Below are positions 34,883 to 46,124 of a DNA stretch of 64,000 bases, one piece after another. Origin of the DNA: Alitta virens (taxonomy: Eukaryota; Annelida; Polychaeta; Phyllodocida; Nereididae); the NCBI GenBank assembly GCA_932294295.1, contig OW028580.1, positions 7,903,374 to 7,967,373 on the forward strand, given 5' to 3'. Position numbers and translations under genes: made by a program. Numbering within the stretch: position 1 is the stretch's first letter; the number at the start of each line of letters is the position of its first letter. A model generated the notes under the pieces. The model saw only the letters and a program-made list of their open reading frames with translations, ran no database searches and had not been told where the DNA came from.

Positions 34883-34930
34883 AAGGTGGTTTTAAAATCG
34901 ACGTGGTCGCTATAATATAGAGAGGATTCT

Positions 34931-35023
34931 CAGATAGCATTCCAAATCGGCCCAGCATCCTTCCCAGTTAGGCCATTGTCATTACAGCATCGTATTAACT
35001 TAAACGATTTGGAATGCTATCTG
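34931..35023. mobile_element. 93-bp palindromic MITE, perfect 19-bp TIRs
   Basis: CAGATAGCATTCCAAATCG (34931-34949) and its exact inverse (35005-35023) around a 55-base centre. The partner at 34803-34882 shares the terminal word, so these are two members of one family. Confidence 0.9.
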
Positions 35024-35204
35024 GGTTTGCACTGCATTCTGCAGTTATATATTAACCAGCATATTTCTGATCGAAATAAAATTCTAGGAATGTCCGAAAA
35101 TGGTTTTAGTAGGACCTTTTTTTGGTGTGATCTTAAATGATACCAATTATTGTAAAATAAACATCAGTAATTGTAGAATAAACATCATATCAAAATAAAC
35201 ATCA

Positions 35205-35392
35205 GGGCGGGGGCCTAGCTCAGAGGTAGCGCTCTGGGCTTCCAACTGCTGGGTCCTGGGTTCGATTCCCGGTCGAGCCTAAGTTGGATGGCTGTTTCCT
35301 GCTTTGTCTCATTGCCATGGTCTCTGCCTGTCCTAATTAGCCCAACTGGTGCAGAAATACAGGACATAAAGCCCTAATCCACCCACCCACCC
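35205..35392 (+). mobile_element. SINE-A copy, full length, with TSD
   Basis: Complete, with head TAGCTCAGAGGTAGCGCTCT and tail CAGGACATAAAGCCC. Flanked by AAATAAACATCA (ends 35204) and AAACAAACATCA (ends 35407), a duplication with one difference. Confidence 0.92.
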
Positions 35393-35714
35393 TCGAAACA
35401 AACATCATTCCATGAACCTCAAAACAATGTTGTGAATTCTCTTGTCAGTGTAATTTCGTTTACTAAATATATGCCACGAACGTCATCAAGTTCAACATGT
35501 TAAAACCCGTTTCTAAATTTCACCAGAATGGCGAAAACGTGCCGATTCTATCTTCAATTTGATGTCCACACATCATGGTATCGGGTTATCAAAGTTCCAT
35601 TAGAAATAGCAGCTTTTTAAGGGAGATGCTTAAGGCGGTGAGATTGGTGCACTAATGTCATGGTGAGATTCTTGCCATTGCTAGGTCAGAAGTCAAGAGG
35701 CAGAAAGTGCTGAT

Positions 35715-35850
35715 TTTGTTCAATAAAGACTACCTAACTATTAAGACCACTGTCATTTAAACCCATTAATTGGCTAATTTAATCACTTCACAATTAAGGT
35801 TAGTACATCACGTGCCTTATTAACGGTTAAGTTGTATGGTACTGCCACAG
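35715..35850. mobile_element. ATTAAGACCAC-motif element (MITE relic)
   Basis: ACCTAACTATTAAGACCACT, then a CACTTCACAATTAAGGTTAG sub-motif as at 32.5 kb, then a decayed right end (TTAACGGTTAAGTTGTATGG). Confidence 0.5.
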
Positions 35851-36420
35851 AAAAAATTCACTTTGATCAAAACTGGAGTCTCCAAAAAAAATCGTATATA
35901 TATATGTCCATCACTGAAAAGCTATAGAATACTAAAGAAAATAAAAAAATAAAACACAAAAATGCCTATATATACAAGCTGAGTTACCTAAACGAGAGTT
36001 TAATAATACCCAATCAGTCACAAGCTTAAAAATATCTTTTCCAGCTCTTTCCAAATTTCAGGTTCTCACAGCTGATCGTACAAATCAGCTGGACATGTTT
36101 GCCATGGGCCACTTAGTGATCTGTGTTCAGATTGTGTATATACATAAGCTGAAACTGTTTTTTTGAAAATGTATCGATATGAATTCATACAACATTTATG
36201 GCACAGTTAGATAACCTGTCTTTGATAGATGGATCACAGATTTTAGTGCTTTCAAGTCAAAATTCAAAACTTGTTGGCTTTGTTAAAAATAATTTGTTTT
36301 AAGTTGGATAATTTAAACAAACTTTCCATATGTCTTACAGCAAAGCATCTTCGTTTTTAATAATTTTATTTTAGAAGCATTTTAACAATAATGACAATTG
36401 CATTGTATTGGATTGTTTTG
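35851..36420. other. no recognisable feature
   Basis: AT-rich, no frame of interest. Confidence 0.5.
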
Positions 36421-36425
36421 TCTTA

Positions 36426-36575
36426 GTGCTATTGGGTCTAAAGCTTAGTCAGCTTATATGACCAGCCACAAAGGGCAGACGCAATGCGGAGATGGTGAGA
36501 CTTCCACTTCACATGAAACTGCACATTTACCACAGGGTTGGGGTCTTTTACCTGCCTAAGCATAGACACCAAGCG
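36426..36575 (-). mobile_element. SINE-B body, antisense, head missing
   Basis: Begins TTAGTGCTATTGGGTCTAAA, keeps AGCTTATATGACCAGCC and GCACATTTACC...GGGGTCTTTTACCTGCC, then ends. Confidence 0.7.
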
Positions 36576-37011
36576 CAAGGCAAGCCATGATAAATAGTAT
36601 TACAAAATTATTACTTGCCTCTTTGAAAAGTATCTTCAAACTGCATACAAATTGCGTAATACATATCATTTCCTTAGATTACCAGACTCATAGCTAAACG
36701 TGTATGTTGACAAAAAGCTTATCATGAGGAAATTTTACTATTTATTGATCTAGTGTCACAGCTGGACATGCGGCTCTACACAGAACTCCTGCAGATGTAT
36801 AAAGAATATGAAGAGTTCTATGATCATGTTTGCATGCATATATAAGCTTTTGGATCTTTTTTGGTATATATGCTGTTACACTGCAGTCAACATTTTTTAG
36901 GTGAGAGGCTATATTGGACAGTTATTTATTTATTTATTTTTGCTGCTTTTGTGTCATATCAAAGAACACCTTGTATAATAAATTATTGCCATGTCTCAAT
37001 GGGAAAATTTA

Positions 37012-37117
37012 TTAGTGTTACTGGGTCTGTAGCTTAGCTTGTATAGCAGAGTCAGATATAATGATGAGATGATAAGGCTGCTTAGGAGTCCGCACCATGC
37101 CACATATTTACATTGTG
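37012..37117 (-). mobile_element. SINE-B tail fragment, antisense
   Basis: TTAGTGTTACTGGGTCTGTA, ATGATGAGATGATAAGGCTG and GGAGTCCGCACCATG in family order; only the 3' ~105 bases remain. Confidence 0.65.
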
Positions 37118-37980
37118 AAATTGAACACTACTGTAAGGAAATGTTTTCTTACACATTTCCAATCTGACTAAAGGTTTTGTAGAAGGTATTGACAATTTTA
37201 GTGACATGGTAATTACATATGGTAATATAATAAATTAAGCACTAAAATGGTTTTTATTATAAGTTATCATTTATACGTGCTTACACACAATATATGTATG
37301 GGAAATCACCAAAATTTTACATGAGCTTAATTTAGTTTTTTTGTGTCATTATTTAAAATTATAATCCAGAGTATTTAGTGAATATTATTTTATTGATAAT
37401 TTAATGAACAATATACCTCCGAAATAATCAAACATGCTGTACTTTCTATTTTTATTATTTTCTTAGTGCAATATTTGATGTGAATGACATTTCTGGCTTG
37501 CATGTAAAATTTTACAGGACTATACAAGCGAAACTGTCATGTAGAGTTTCATCTAAACTGTAGGTAGTGTGTTGTCTTTGCATGTGGAATTAATAAATCC
37601 ACCACTACTTGTCATTTTCTCATCAGAAATATGATATGATCTCTTTTGAAGATCGTTTTACATTTTTGCTCCGGAAAACCGTTTTTCACAATCGTGTGTT
37701 CGAGATATTTTTCTTCTAAAAAACAACAATTGTTATTTATATTTCCTACAAACACGCTTCATAGAATTAATGGCATTTTAAGACATTAATGCAACCGTGT
37801 AACATAACATCATGGCATCTTTGAATTTCATAGGAAGCAATTAGGTTTTCATGCAACTTCAAAAAAGACAAATGCTTGAGTAAGTATTTTATATATTTGA
37901 TACATTTACAAAAGATACATACAATCATTTTAAAGATTTTTTTGGTGTTTTTTTTTTCGTTTTCGTGTATAGCAACATAT
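37118..37980. other. no recognisable gene
   Basis: Very AT-rich; no frame of interest. Confidence 0.5.
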
Positions 37981-37986
37981 AGCTTG

Positions 37987-38345
37987 GATATTATAACAAT
38001 AGTGGATGGTCAGGAGTCCAACATTGAGTTTGTGGGATGAGGAAGATTGAATTGGCCAAGGCGAAGCGGAAGCCGTTATAATATTTCTGAATCCCACAAA
38101 ACTCTTTGTTGGATTGCACACCATACAACATTGCTTATATTCTCTACATTATACAATCTCATTGCCATGGTCTCTGCCTGTCCTAATTAGCCCAACTGGT
38201 GCAGAAATACAGGACGTAAAGCTCTAATCACCCCCCCCCCCCACCCTCTACATTATACAACAAACCCTGCAGTAGTCCAACATACTCTGCAGCTGTCCAA
38301 CATATACATTTCAGCTGTCCAACATACCCTGCTGCTGTGCAACAT
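37987..38345 (-). repeat. minisatellite-bearing repeat M, copy 1 (inverted), with SINE insertion
   Basis: CAATAGTGGATGGTCAGGAG-TCCAACATTGAG and GTGGGATGAGGAAGATTGAA (38000-38052) are the reverse complement of 50775-50840. Past a SINE-A insertion, the units CAGCTGTCCAACATA (38265-38345) are the reverse complement of the minisatellite at 50.2-50.8 kb. Order is preserved in inverted orientation, so the two loci are copies of one larger repeat. Confidence 0.75.
38157..38245 (+). mobile_element. SINE-A, 5'-truncated (tail only), perfect TSD
   Basis: Starts at TCTCATTGCCATGGTCTCTG, with no tRNA-like head, and runs to the CAGGACGTAAAGCTC tail and a poly-C/ACCC end. Flanked by the perfect 15-base duplication CTCTACATTATACAA (38142-38156, 38246-38260). 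The truncation therefore happened during insertion, as in target-primed reverse transcription that stops early. Confidence 0.93.
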
Positions 38346-39030
38346 AGACCTGTGCATCATGTGAAGTGTCTTAATTGAATAACCAATGTTGACATTAGTA
38401 CATTTCATTTAGTACCATCTGTGACAATTATTGGTTGAGACATGCTATTTTATTCTGTACCCAATTAACCATAGGTTCAGCCTGACCATTAGCTGTTAAT
38501 ACTTTGTAAGGCAAGTCGGATCACTGTCAAGGGTTATCCCAGCTAATTGACACGGCTCACATAACAGACTTGTCTGCAGAAGATTGACAGGATCCACGAA
38601 CAAAGAAAAAGAACTTATGATCAATGCACTGTTAATAATTAGTCCCTGTCCAGTGGTCCAGAAGGGGTGCTGTATTATACATTGGATGGGCTCTCTTGGA
38701 CATCAGTGGTCACAGGAAATAACTAATAGATTATCAGCGGGTGGGTAGAATTCTATCAGATATGGAGTTTTCTAAGAAAGTTGTATAAAGGTAAAGAGAA
38801 TATATAACGAGACAATCTAACAGACTATAGCAGATAGACAGTCACAAATTACATTTAAAAAGACTACTTCACGTATAAAATCACCGAAATGTGGACATAT
38901 ACTGAGTCTGAAAATGTTTTATCTGCAACATTTCATCAAATAATAATAAAAAATACCCCAACATTTCGATAAGTAATGTGTTATAAATGGTGGTTTTATT
39001 ACTGAGGTATGGCCTATTATATTAAAATTT
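38346..39030. other. no recognisable gene
   Basis: Unique-looking sequence. A motif relic (ACTACTTCACGTATAAAATC) is at 38861-38880. Confidence 0.45.
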
Positions 39031-39035
39031 AAAAT

Positions 39036-39285
39036 TAGACAGACCGATAGACAGCTAGACAGACAGCTAAACAGACAGCAAGACAGATACCTAGACAGAT
39101 CGATAGACAGACAGCTAGACAGACAGACAGCTGGACATACATCTAGACAGACAATTAGAGGGATATATAAACAGACAGACAGAGAGACATACAGCTAGCC
39201 ATACAGCTAGACCAGTATAAAGAGACAGACAGAAAGTCATACAGCTAGACATACAGCTAGACTAATATATAAACAGACAGAATGA
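39036..39285. repeat. GACAGCTA / GACAGACA minisatellite, array 1
   Basis: Imperfect 8-12 base units (AGACAGACAGCTAG, ATACAGCTAGAC) over about 250 bases. Confidence 0.92.
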
Positions 39286-40355
39286 CATATATTGCCATTT
39301 CTTATAAATATGATATTCTTACAACTTGCGCTGCTGCAGCTGAATCAAGTGTGCTTACCTGAAATGTCATGAAAAAAACCTTACATTGTCACCATTTCAT
39401 GACAAGTGAACAGAGCTAAGTTGAGCAGGGCCGTGGCTATTGTCCAGCCTAGTGGGGCCATATGTAGCTACATTAATATTCACTTAGGACGAGCTAGGAG
39501 GAAGCAGAAATCTGCAAGTGGTCTAGGAACACCATGAAGAAACTGGGAAATTTTCGTGACCTTATATGAAATTATATTTGGTTAACACAAACTTTTAGTA
39601 AATAATTATATATATGTATATGTTATAAAAATAGTTTAATAATTAAATACCTTGGTCTTAGAATAGGATAGATTGGTGGTCTTAACATCGAGGTGGTCTT
39701 AATATAGGGTGGTCTTAATTGTGAGGTTCCGCTATAGGTCCAGTGAAAAATAATGAAGCCTTTAATATCATATTTAGTCTCAAAATAAATGCAGCTATTA
39801 TGCTAATTCTAGAGTTGTTATTTATCGTTATGATATATTTGGTAGATGCTGGGAGAATCTCTGAAAAATTGAGGTAAATCTATTGAGTCGTTTTTATTTC
39901 AAAACAAAATGAACAGCGGCGTTTTTTACCATGTTAAGTGTGACATTTTGTTGGTTAAACATCCATGATTGATTTCCATAAGTTGTGCTTATAATTTAGT
40001 GTTCCGAACTAACTTTTTCTAATGTATAATAAGTCTAGTTTTCAAAACTTAAGAGAATTGTGCATTTGTTCTTCGCCGTGGCTCATCAGTGTGCATCTTA
40101 CAAGAGAGATTCCATGCTAAATGTAAGTAAAAATTTCCACATTTTATGCATTATCGAAGAAATTATGGAAGTTATATAGCATTTAGATTGCTGAAATTTA
40201 GCTGCAAAATAGCAATAATAGTTGTAAAAATACCTGTTGCTCACCTTTTTATTTAGCTTGTTAATTATGTCACTGGTCTCTATGAGTCAGAGTGAAGCAT
40301 TTTTTGTCCCGAGCAGTATGTTTCATTTATTACTCAGATTTTATGCATGCTTATT
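39286..40355. other. no gene; a motif terminus
   Basis: At 39655-39735 three GTGGTCTTAA words end with TTGTGAGGTTCCGCTATA, a right terminus of the pogo-like family. The rest is AT-rich without recognisable features. Confidence 0.5.
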
Positions 40356-40359
40356 GATC

Positions 40360-40612
40360 TATTAGACAGCTAGACAGACAGCAAAACAGACAGCTAGACA
40401 GACAGCTAGACAGACAGCTGGACAGACAGCTAGACAGACATACAAACTGACAGACAGAAAGACATACAGCTAGACAGACAGCTAGACAGATATATAAACA
40501 GACAGAAAGACATACAGCTAGACCGATATATAAACAGACAGACAGCTTGACTGATATATAAACAGACAGCTAGACAGATATATAAACAGACAGCTAGACA
40601 GACAGCTGCCTC
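40360..40612. repeat. GACAGCTA / GACAGACA minisatellite, array 2
   Basis: Same units and same orientation as 39036-39285, with additional ATATATAAACAGACAG units. About 1.07 kb separates the two arrays. Confidence 0.92.
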
Positions 40613-41150
40613 AGCCTATAAACTAAACATTTATTCCAAAGAATACTGAAATTGCATGACTAAGCAAATCATATACTTATATTGTAGACCTAATCAGAAG
40701 AATAATGTGAGGAATTTGAGGGTGTGACACCTTGCAGTTTTTAAGAAGTTTGTGAGTTTCTATGAATCATTAACTTCCAAAAACCGAAAAAAAAAACCCT
40801 TTGGTTATGTCACACTTTGGCTTCATTATTTTTGTACAAGAACCTTCTCTGTTTTTATTTTATTTATTTTTTTGCCTTAATGCGAAATATCTTTCAGACA
40901 ACAAGTTGAAATTTTTCCCTTGTTCATACTAAATCTGCAGATATTCAAGAATCATATTCGATTGAGTACTAATGGCACTTAAGGTATATTCTTAAGTTGC
41001 AGTTCAATTCTGCAATTGCATCTTAATGCTCATTTAAGGTGGTAACATCTCTTAAGTAGACTTAAGAGGAGATTTGGATTTAGTACTTGAACCTTTCTGC
41101 AAAATGTGTTATTGATGTTGACAACACTTCTGTTGTATAGTAGTAGCTGG
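40613..41150. other. no recognisable feature
   Basis: AT-rich with homopolymer runs. Confidence 0.5.
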
Positions 41151-41154
41151 AATA

Positions 41155-41705
41155 GTAGAACCTCGAATTAAGACCACCTCACTAGCATAACAACCCCGTG
41201 ATTGTACTTATAATATTGTATTCACCTTGCTATTAAGACCACTTTACAGGAAAATGCTTTATATACATAGCATGTGAATATCATACAAGAATAATTGATG
41301 GTCTTATCCCTGCACGGATGCTTTATTGTAGAAAATGTTGCACTGGGAGATGTCTTTCGAACTAATGACTTTCTCGGCAGGAAAATGCTTGGTATACGTG
41401 GCATGTGAATTTCATACTAGAGATTTTAGTGATTTTGCCTCTACATAAAGGTGCAACTGTAGAATTTCTTTGATAGAATATGCTGCTCTGGAAAATTTCT
41501 ATTTTTTTCTGCAGGAAAATGCTTGGTATATATAGCATGTGACTTTCATACTACAGTTCTTGGTGGTCTTATTTTCAAACAAACAAGTTATTGTTGGATA
41601 TTTTTTGCAAGAGGATGTTATTATTAGAAAATGCTTAGTATACATACTATGCCTTGCATGTGACTTTCTTACTTAAATTCTTGATATTCTTACCTTCAAA
41701 TAACA
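41155..41705. repeat. ~130-bp tandem array behind an ATTAAGACCAC terminus
   Basis: Begins with GTAGAACCTCGAATTAAGAC-CAC, a left terminus of the pogo-like motif family. Four units then follow, each with GAAAATGCTT, a short AT-rich spacer, GCATGTGA(A/C)TTTCATAC, and a GGTCTTA...CAA stretch. Unit starts are 41250, 41381, 41515 and 41627, spacings of 131, 134 and 112 bases. Confidence 0.85.
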
Positions 41706-42160
41706 ATGCAACTGTTTCTTAAGCATAATACCTATCATCATCATCTTCAATAATCATTTAAAAGAGGTTTATCATACATAAATAACTATTATCATTCCCA
41801 TGATCACATAATCATTTGCTGAGGTCTCTCTGGAACACAGGTGGAACCTAGGTGGGCACTCGCTAGTGTTACCCTCTGGTTTCTTAGAGTGCTCTCCTGA
41901 TCTGCCCATGATATGTACATTTCTGATTATTTGTTTATATAATAGATCAGTATGTTTGTAGAAAAATATTAATTGTATATGAAATATGTATTGTGCTATG
42001 TTCAACAAATAGAGTGTCTTGAGTCTTAAGTTTTGGGGTGATTCCTGAAGTGGCTGATCAGGCCTATCCTCGCATGGAATTCTCTGCCACAAGTGAGACA
42101 TTCAGTCCAAAGGCAGGTACAGTGTCAGGATTGTAGGGCCTTGTTTGCCTTACTGTTCGC
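41706..42160. other. no recognisable gene
   Basis: A 109-codon minus-strand frame (41772-42101) lacks any recognisable domain. Near its N-terminus the sequence HLWQRIPCEDRPDQ hints at a C2H2-like relic, but no finger can be assembled. Confidence 0.35.
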
Positions 42161-42164
42161 TCCT

Positions 42165-42325
42165 GGGCGGGGGCCTGGCTCAGAGGTAGCGCTCTGGGCT
42201 TCCAACCGCTGGGTCCCGGGTTCGATTCCCGGTCGAGCCTAAGTTGGATGGCTGTTTCATCCTTCGTCTCATTGGTGCAGAAATACAGGACGTAAAGCCC
42301 TAATCACCCACCCACCACCAACCCA
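42165..42325 (+). mobile_element. SINE-A copy with internal deletion
   Basis: Intact head with perfect B box (GGTTCGATTCC) and body, then a deletion of about 34 bases between CTCATTG and GTGCAGAAATACAGG, removing the TAATTAGCCCA segment. The C/A-rich tail is long (CACCCACCCACCACCAACCC). Confidence 0.9.
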
Positions 42326-43610
42326 CCCAACCCACCTATCTATGAGCATGAATTTATACTGATGTGGTATACATGGGCATCTGACATAAAACAGCAGCAT
42401 AACTGTGACAGAAATATTACATAATATATGATATCATTGCAATCCCTAGATGTTATGATATCAAGTTGCATGGATATCACCCTCAGGTATATTAGTAACT
42501 CAAGGATATCATATGCAGATCACATTGAGTTTTGGGGAATATGCTCGAGTTTTTCTTCTGTCAAACTGTCACATAAGTTCTTGTTTTACTCAACAGGGGG
42601 ACTATTTGTGTCCTAAGTGGAGGTCCCATAATGCCATTATGCCCAAAACAAAGATAGCTTTAGTTCCATTCTGCCGTGCCATTACAATAAACCTTGCATT
42701 ATTGTGCCAGGCTATGCTCAAACATTGTTTTCTGGAGTTCGCTGCAGTTTGCCCTACTTGCGTGAAATATGCAATCCCACGCCCTAAATTGCTCATTTAT
42801 GAGTTTTTGGCATCAAGGGGATACCCTTTCCTTGTTATGTTTTCCTGATATTGTGTCGCTTACATATTCACTGACCCCGTGTTTAAGGTTAAATCGATAA
42901 AGGCTAATACAGTAGATTGCATAACCATAAACAAAACTTGTAAACTGTATTGATCATTTTTCAATAAGTTCAGAATTTAAAATAGTACTCAAGCTAATTT
43001 ATTACTTTTGCAAAAAGGGTATGGGTGCCTTGGGCCGTTTGTTTAAATGTCAACCTAATCTGTCTTGTAAGGAAATGTCATTAAAAAAAACGCCAAAAAC
43101 TATCAATGCAATCAAATGTCAAATCAAATGGGATCACAATGTCATTTATTGGATATCAAATTTAAAAGGTTTAATTCATTATTGTTTCATACTGAATAGA
43201 CAGTTTTAAACAGACCTTAATAATGAAGTTTCTAGGTTTTGCTCGTTTTAACCATTGTTATGTTTTTTTACTGATTGGATAGCCCTGCTATTAAGTAAAG
43301 GGTTTTGGAATAATAAATCAGTAAAGGATTTCCGTTTATTATCATTTTTGTTGTAGTACTGCTGGTTTGTTTAGTAGATAGTTTGAATAGTTTAGGTTTG
43401 TAAACTTAATGGAGAATATGGTTGAAGTCTATGGTATCTTATATTTTCTAATCTTTCATTCTTTTTAGTTTAATAAATTTCATCTGCATGAGAAGCTTTA
43501 TCAAGAAATGAAAAAAGTTTGCTAAAAACACTATGGCTTCCAATGCTGTCGTGTTTAATATAAACTGAATCCTGAGATTAAAAATAATAAAACTTCTGAG
43601 TAAAATATAA
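42326..43610. other. no recognisable gene
   Basis: Two opposite frames at 42513-42848 (plus) and 42602-42796 (minus) overlap; neither has a known motif. The rest is AT-rich. Confidence 0.4.
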
Positions 43611-43654
43611 TGTTGTGCGGTTTTGAGTTTTATAGGCGTCCAATGTCGGTGCAC

Positions 43655-43958
43655 TTGTAGGTCATTCACTTGTCCCAGCACAGGCACATTATGCAAGGCA
43701 CCACCAATGTAGAGTTGCCTCAATGCTATACAACCAGCTGCCAGGGGGAGTCCTATTTATAAGATGCTACGGTTTGGTGAATACACCGTGTTATACATTT
43801 ACCTCAGGGTGGATTATTTTACTTGCCACAGCATAGTCATAGAGTACAAGGCACCACCAATTAAGTGCCAGACCAGGATTAAACTCATGGTACTGGCTCT
43901 TCAACCAATGTGTTACCGAGCCAGCACAATAACCACTAGGCCACTCATACATATTTGT
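43655..43958 (-). mobile_element. SINE-B copy, antisense, with a second partial copy
   Basis: CTATACAACCAGCTGCCAGG, ACCGTGTTATACATTTACC and TTATTTTACTTGCCACAGCA lead to the head side at right (AACCACTAGGCCACTCAT is the A-box region, minus strand). The first ~70 bases look like a piece of another SINE-B (AGCACAGGCAC...GCAAGGCACCACCAAT). Confidence 0.65.
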
Positions 43959-44004
43959 TCTTTATGTTATATTTCCATTCTATACATTAAGCCTCAATAG
44001 AACT

Positions 44005-44360
44005 TACAAAAATAGCTTACCTTACCTACAGTTAGTTTAATTAAAAACGGCCTGTTAAATTAAACCTAGACAAAGCTAGACAACTTCGGCTATATGATGC
44101 TACCTGCCACTAACCAGAACTGTCTGGCTATAGCTGGCTTCTCAAAGCCGCATTTAAAAGTACATGCAGCACCATCTGGTGTGTAAATTAAGGGGTTACG
44201 CATATATGTCATTTCTTGTTGAAAAGATGCATGTCTTTTTCATACATTTATCAAGGTTTATATGTTGCTGGTGTAAGCCGACTATAAGCTAGGAGTATAC
44301 AGAAGCGGCTGGCTTTAGCTACAGCCAGAAATATGTCGCTACAGCTGTCTTGAGTCGACC
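44005..44360 (-). repeat. dispersed repeat C, copy 3 (inverted)
   Basis: Inverse of 14866-15145 and 33045-33880: starts with TTAAAAACGGCCTGTT, passes through AAAGTACATGCAGCACC and GCTAGGAGTATACAGAAGCG, and ends with GCTACAGCTGTCTTGAGTCG. It sits about 100 bases before the LINE. Confidence 0.8.
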
Positions 44361-44632
44361 ATATTTTATTATACTAGCTGTAGCAACAACTACTTGACTT
44401 TTGCAAGAATTAAAGCCGAATTAAAGCTATATTTTGATGAGCATTGCACAATAAGTCATTAAGTACTCTCCCCAGTTACGCCCTCGAAGGTCCTTTGCCT
44501 CCACGCGGCGAGGGTGGAAACACTTGGGGTGAAGTCCTCTATCCCCAGTGGCTAAAACAGGACAGTGCGCATTGCACAAGCTGCTCCAGCTTTACAGGAG
44601 GGTGTGTCCCCTACCATACAGGGGAAACAAAA

Positions 44633-46054
44633 ATGAATATGTCCGAATCGACAATTTCAGACCGGCTCGCACGTCCCCCGGGTGAACAAGGTGCGCGTCC
44701 CTCAGCGGTAAACCAGGCTGAGGTCGAAAAATTGGCTACTGGTTCCAGACTTGGTAAACGTTTGCGTCCATCATTAGATGACGCAAATCAAAGTTCAAAT
44801 AATGCAGATTTATCTAAGCCTTGGCCCAAGTTTCTTGTTGTTACTGGCAGTGATGCTGGGTTTTCCCGACTTTCAGCCATAACAAAATGCAGAACAATTA
44901 AGGAAAGCATTGGTTTTGTTGAAAATACGAGACGTTTAAGCAATACGTCCTTGCTGGTGCAGGTTGCCCACAGGGACCAGTCGCTGAGATTGCTGGGGTT
45001 GGAGGCCTTTGCGGGTGCCCCTGTTAAGGTGGAGCCCCATCGGTTTTTCAACTCCTGCAAGGGAGTTGTAACATCGCATGAGAGCAGTCTCTGCTCCGAT
45101 GACGAACTGAGGGACTGGCTGGATGACTACAATGTCATCCACATTCATCGCCAGCCCCCAAGATATTCACGACAGCTACTCACTCTGACCTTTGATGGCA
45201 CAGTGTTGCCTGACAAGGTCAGCATTGGGTTCGAGTGGTGTAGGGTACGTCCTTACATCCCGAACCCAAAACGATGTTACAACTGCCAAAGATTTGGCCA
45301 TTTCAGCGGCTCCTGCCGTGCCAAACCAACCTGTGCCAATTGTGGATCATGGGAACACACCCATTCCCGTGACTCACCATGTATGAATACATCGTATTGT
45401 GTTAATTGTGGAGGTGATGGGCCAGCCTATCACCATGGCTGTCCCAAATGGCAGCTAGAGAAAGAGATCCTGAAGTTAAAGACCATCAAGGATATCTCCT
45501 TTCCCCAAGCGCGCCGTATAGCTGAACAGGCTGCTGGGGCAAGCTATGCCTCAGTCCTGTCTCAGATGGCTGGACCTAGATCTCCTTCACCCAGATCATC
45601 GCCCAGGCGAAGGATTGACCTAGATCCTAATTATAATTATTCCAAGGCAGGGCAAAGCTTGCAGAAAAATAAACCAGAATCGAAGACTTCACAGTCAGAT
45701 TATCACCTGGCAAGAATGAAGCAGCATGCTACAGATGTCGGTAAAGGACATCTCGTAGCTCCATTAGTTGCTGCTTCACAGCTTAGTGTACCCTCACAGG
45801 GTGCACCTTCCGGCGATGAGTCGGAAGAGATACACCAGCCGATGGAAGAGGAGGCAGGGACTACCACCATCCCTAGGCCTCAACGGGAGGGGGCAATTGA
45901 TAAAAGATCAATTGTTCCCAAAAGACCCCCCCTCATCAGAAAAACACTAGATAAATCTAGTGCAATGGGCACCATAAAACCACCATCTAAGCATGGTGGG
46001 GCCCCCAAAAAGACCTTAACACCAAAAGAGGCAGCGACTTTGAAGAAAAAGTAA
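44633..46054 (+). CDS. LINE ORF1 protein (gag-like, zinc knuckles)
   Basis: A 473-residue nucleic-acid-binding protein from an open frame. I choose the ATG at 44633 because the frame's first ATG (44444) lies outside the element, upstream of the target duplication; 44639 is an equally possible start. The N-terminal 60 residues are polar. About residues 65-205 form a conserved domain, probably an RRM-like fold by analogy with other I/Jockey ORF1 proteins, ending in RVRPYIPNPKRC. Three cysteine knuckles follow from residue 215: CYNCQRFGHFSGSC (C-X2-C-X4-H-X4-C), CANCGSWEHTHSRDSPC, and CVNCGGDGPAYHHGC. The C-terminal third is low-complexity, rich in Ser, Pro, Lys and Gln, and ends in a basic tail (LKKK). 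In the family ORF1 coats the element RNA and helps strand transfer. It has no visible lesions, unlike ORF2 downstream. Confidence 0.9.
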   Translation: MNMSESTISDRLARPPGEQGARPSAVNQAEVEKLATGSRLGKRLRPSLDDANQSSNNADLSKPWPKFLVVTGSDAGFSRLSAITKCRTIKESIGFVENTRRLSNTSLLVQVAHRDQSLRLLGLEAFAGAPVKVEPHRFFNSCKGVVTSHESSLCSDDELRDWLDDYNVIHIHRQPPRYSRQLLTLTFDGTVLPDKVSIGFEWCRVRPYIPNPKRCYNCQRFGHFSGSCRAKPTCANCGSWEHTHSRDSPCMNTSYCVNCGGDGPAYHHGCPKWQLEKEILKLKTIKDISFPQARRIAEQAAGASYASVLSQMAGPRSPSPRSSPRRRIDLDPNYNYSKAGQSLQKNKPESKTSQSDYHLARMKQHATDVGKGHLVAPLVAASQLSVPSQGAPSGDESEEIHQPMEEEAGTTTIPRPQREGAIDKRSIVPKRPPLIRKTLDKSSAMGTIKPPSKHGGAPKKTLTPKEAATLKKK

Positions 46055-46124
46055 ATATTTATACAAATTCATACCATGCATTATCGCTTTTACTATTATA
46101 ATATTAAACTCTTTTAACTAACTC

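Noticed and set aside
42513..42848. 111-codon frame, and a 64-codon frame opposite, as genes
   Set aside because: Mutually overlapping on opposite strands with no motif; length is within chance for 64 kb scanned in six frames.
44444..44632. Upstream extension of LINE ORF1 to the ATG at 44444
   Set aside because: This start lies outside the element, left of the target duplication at 44465-44479.
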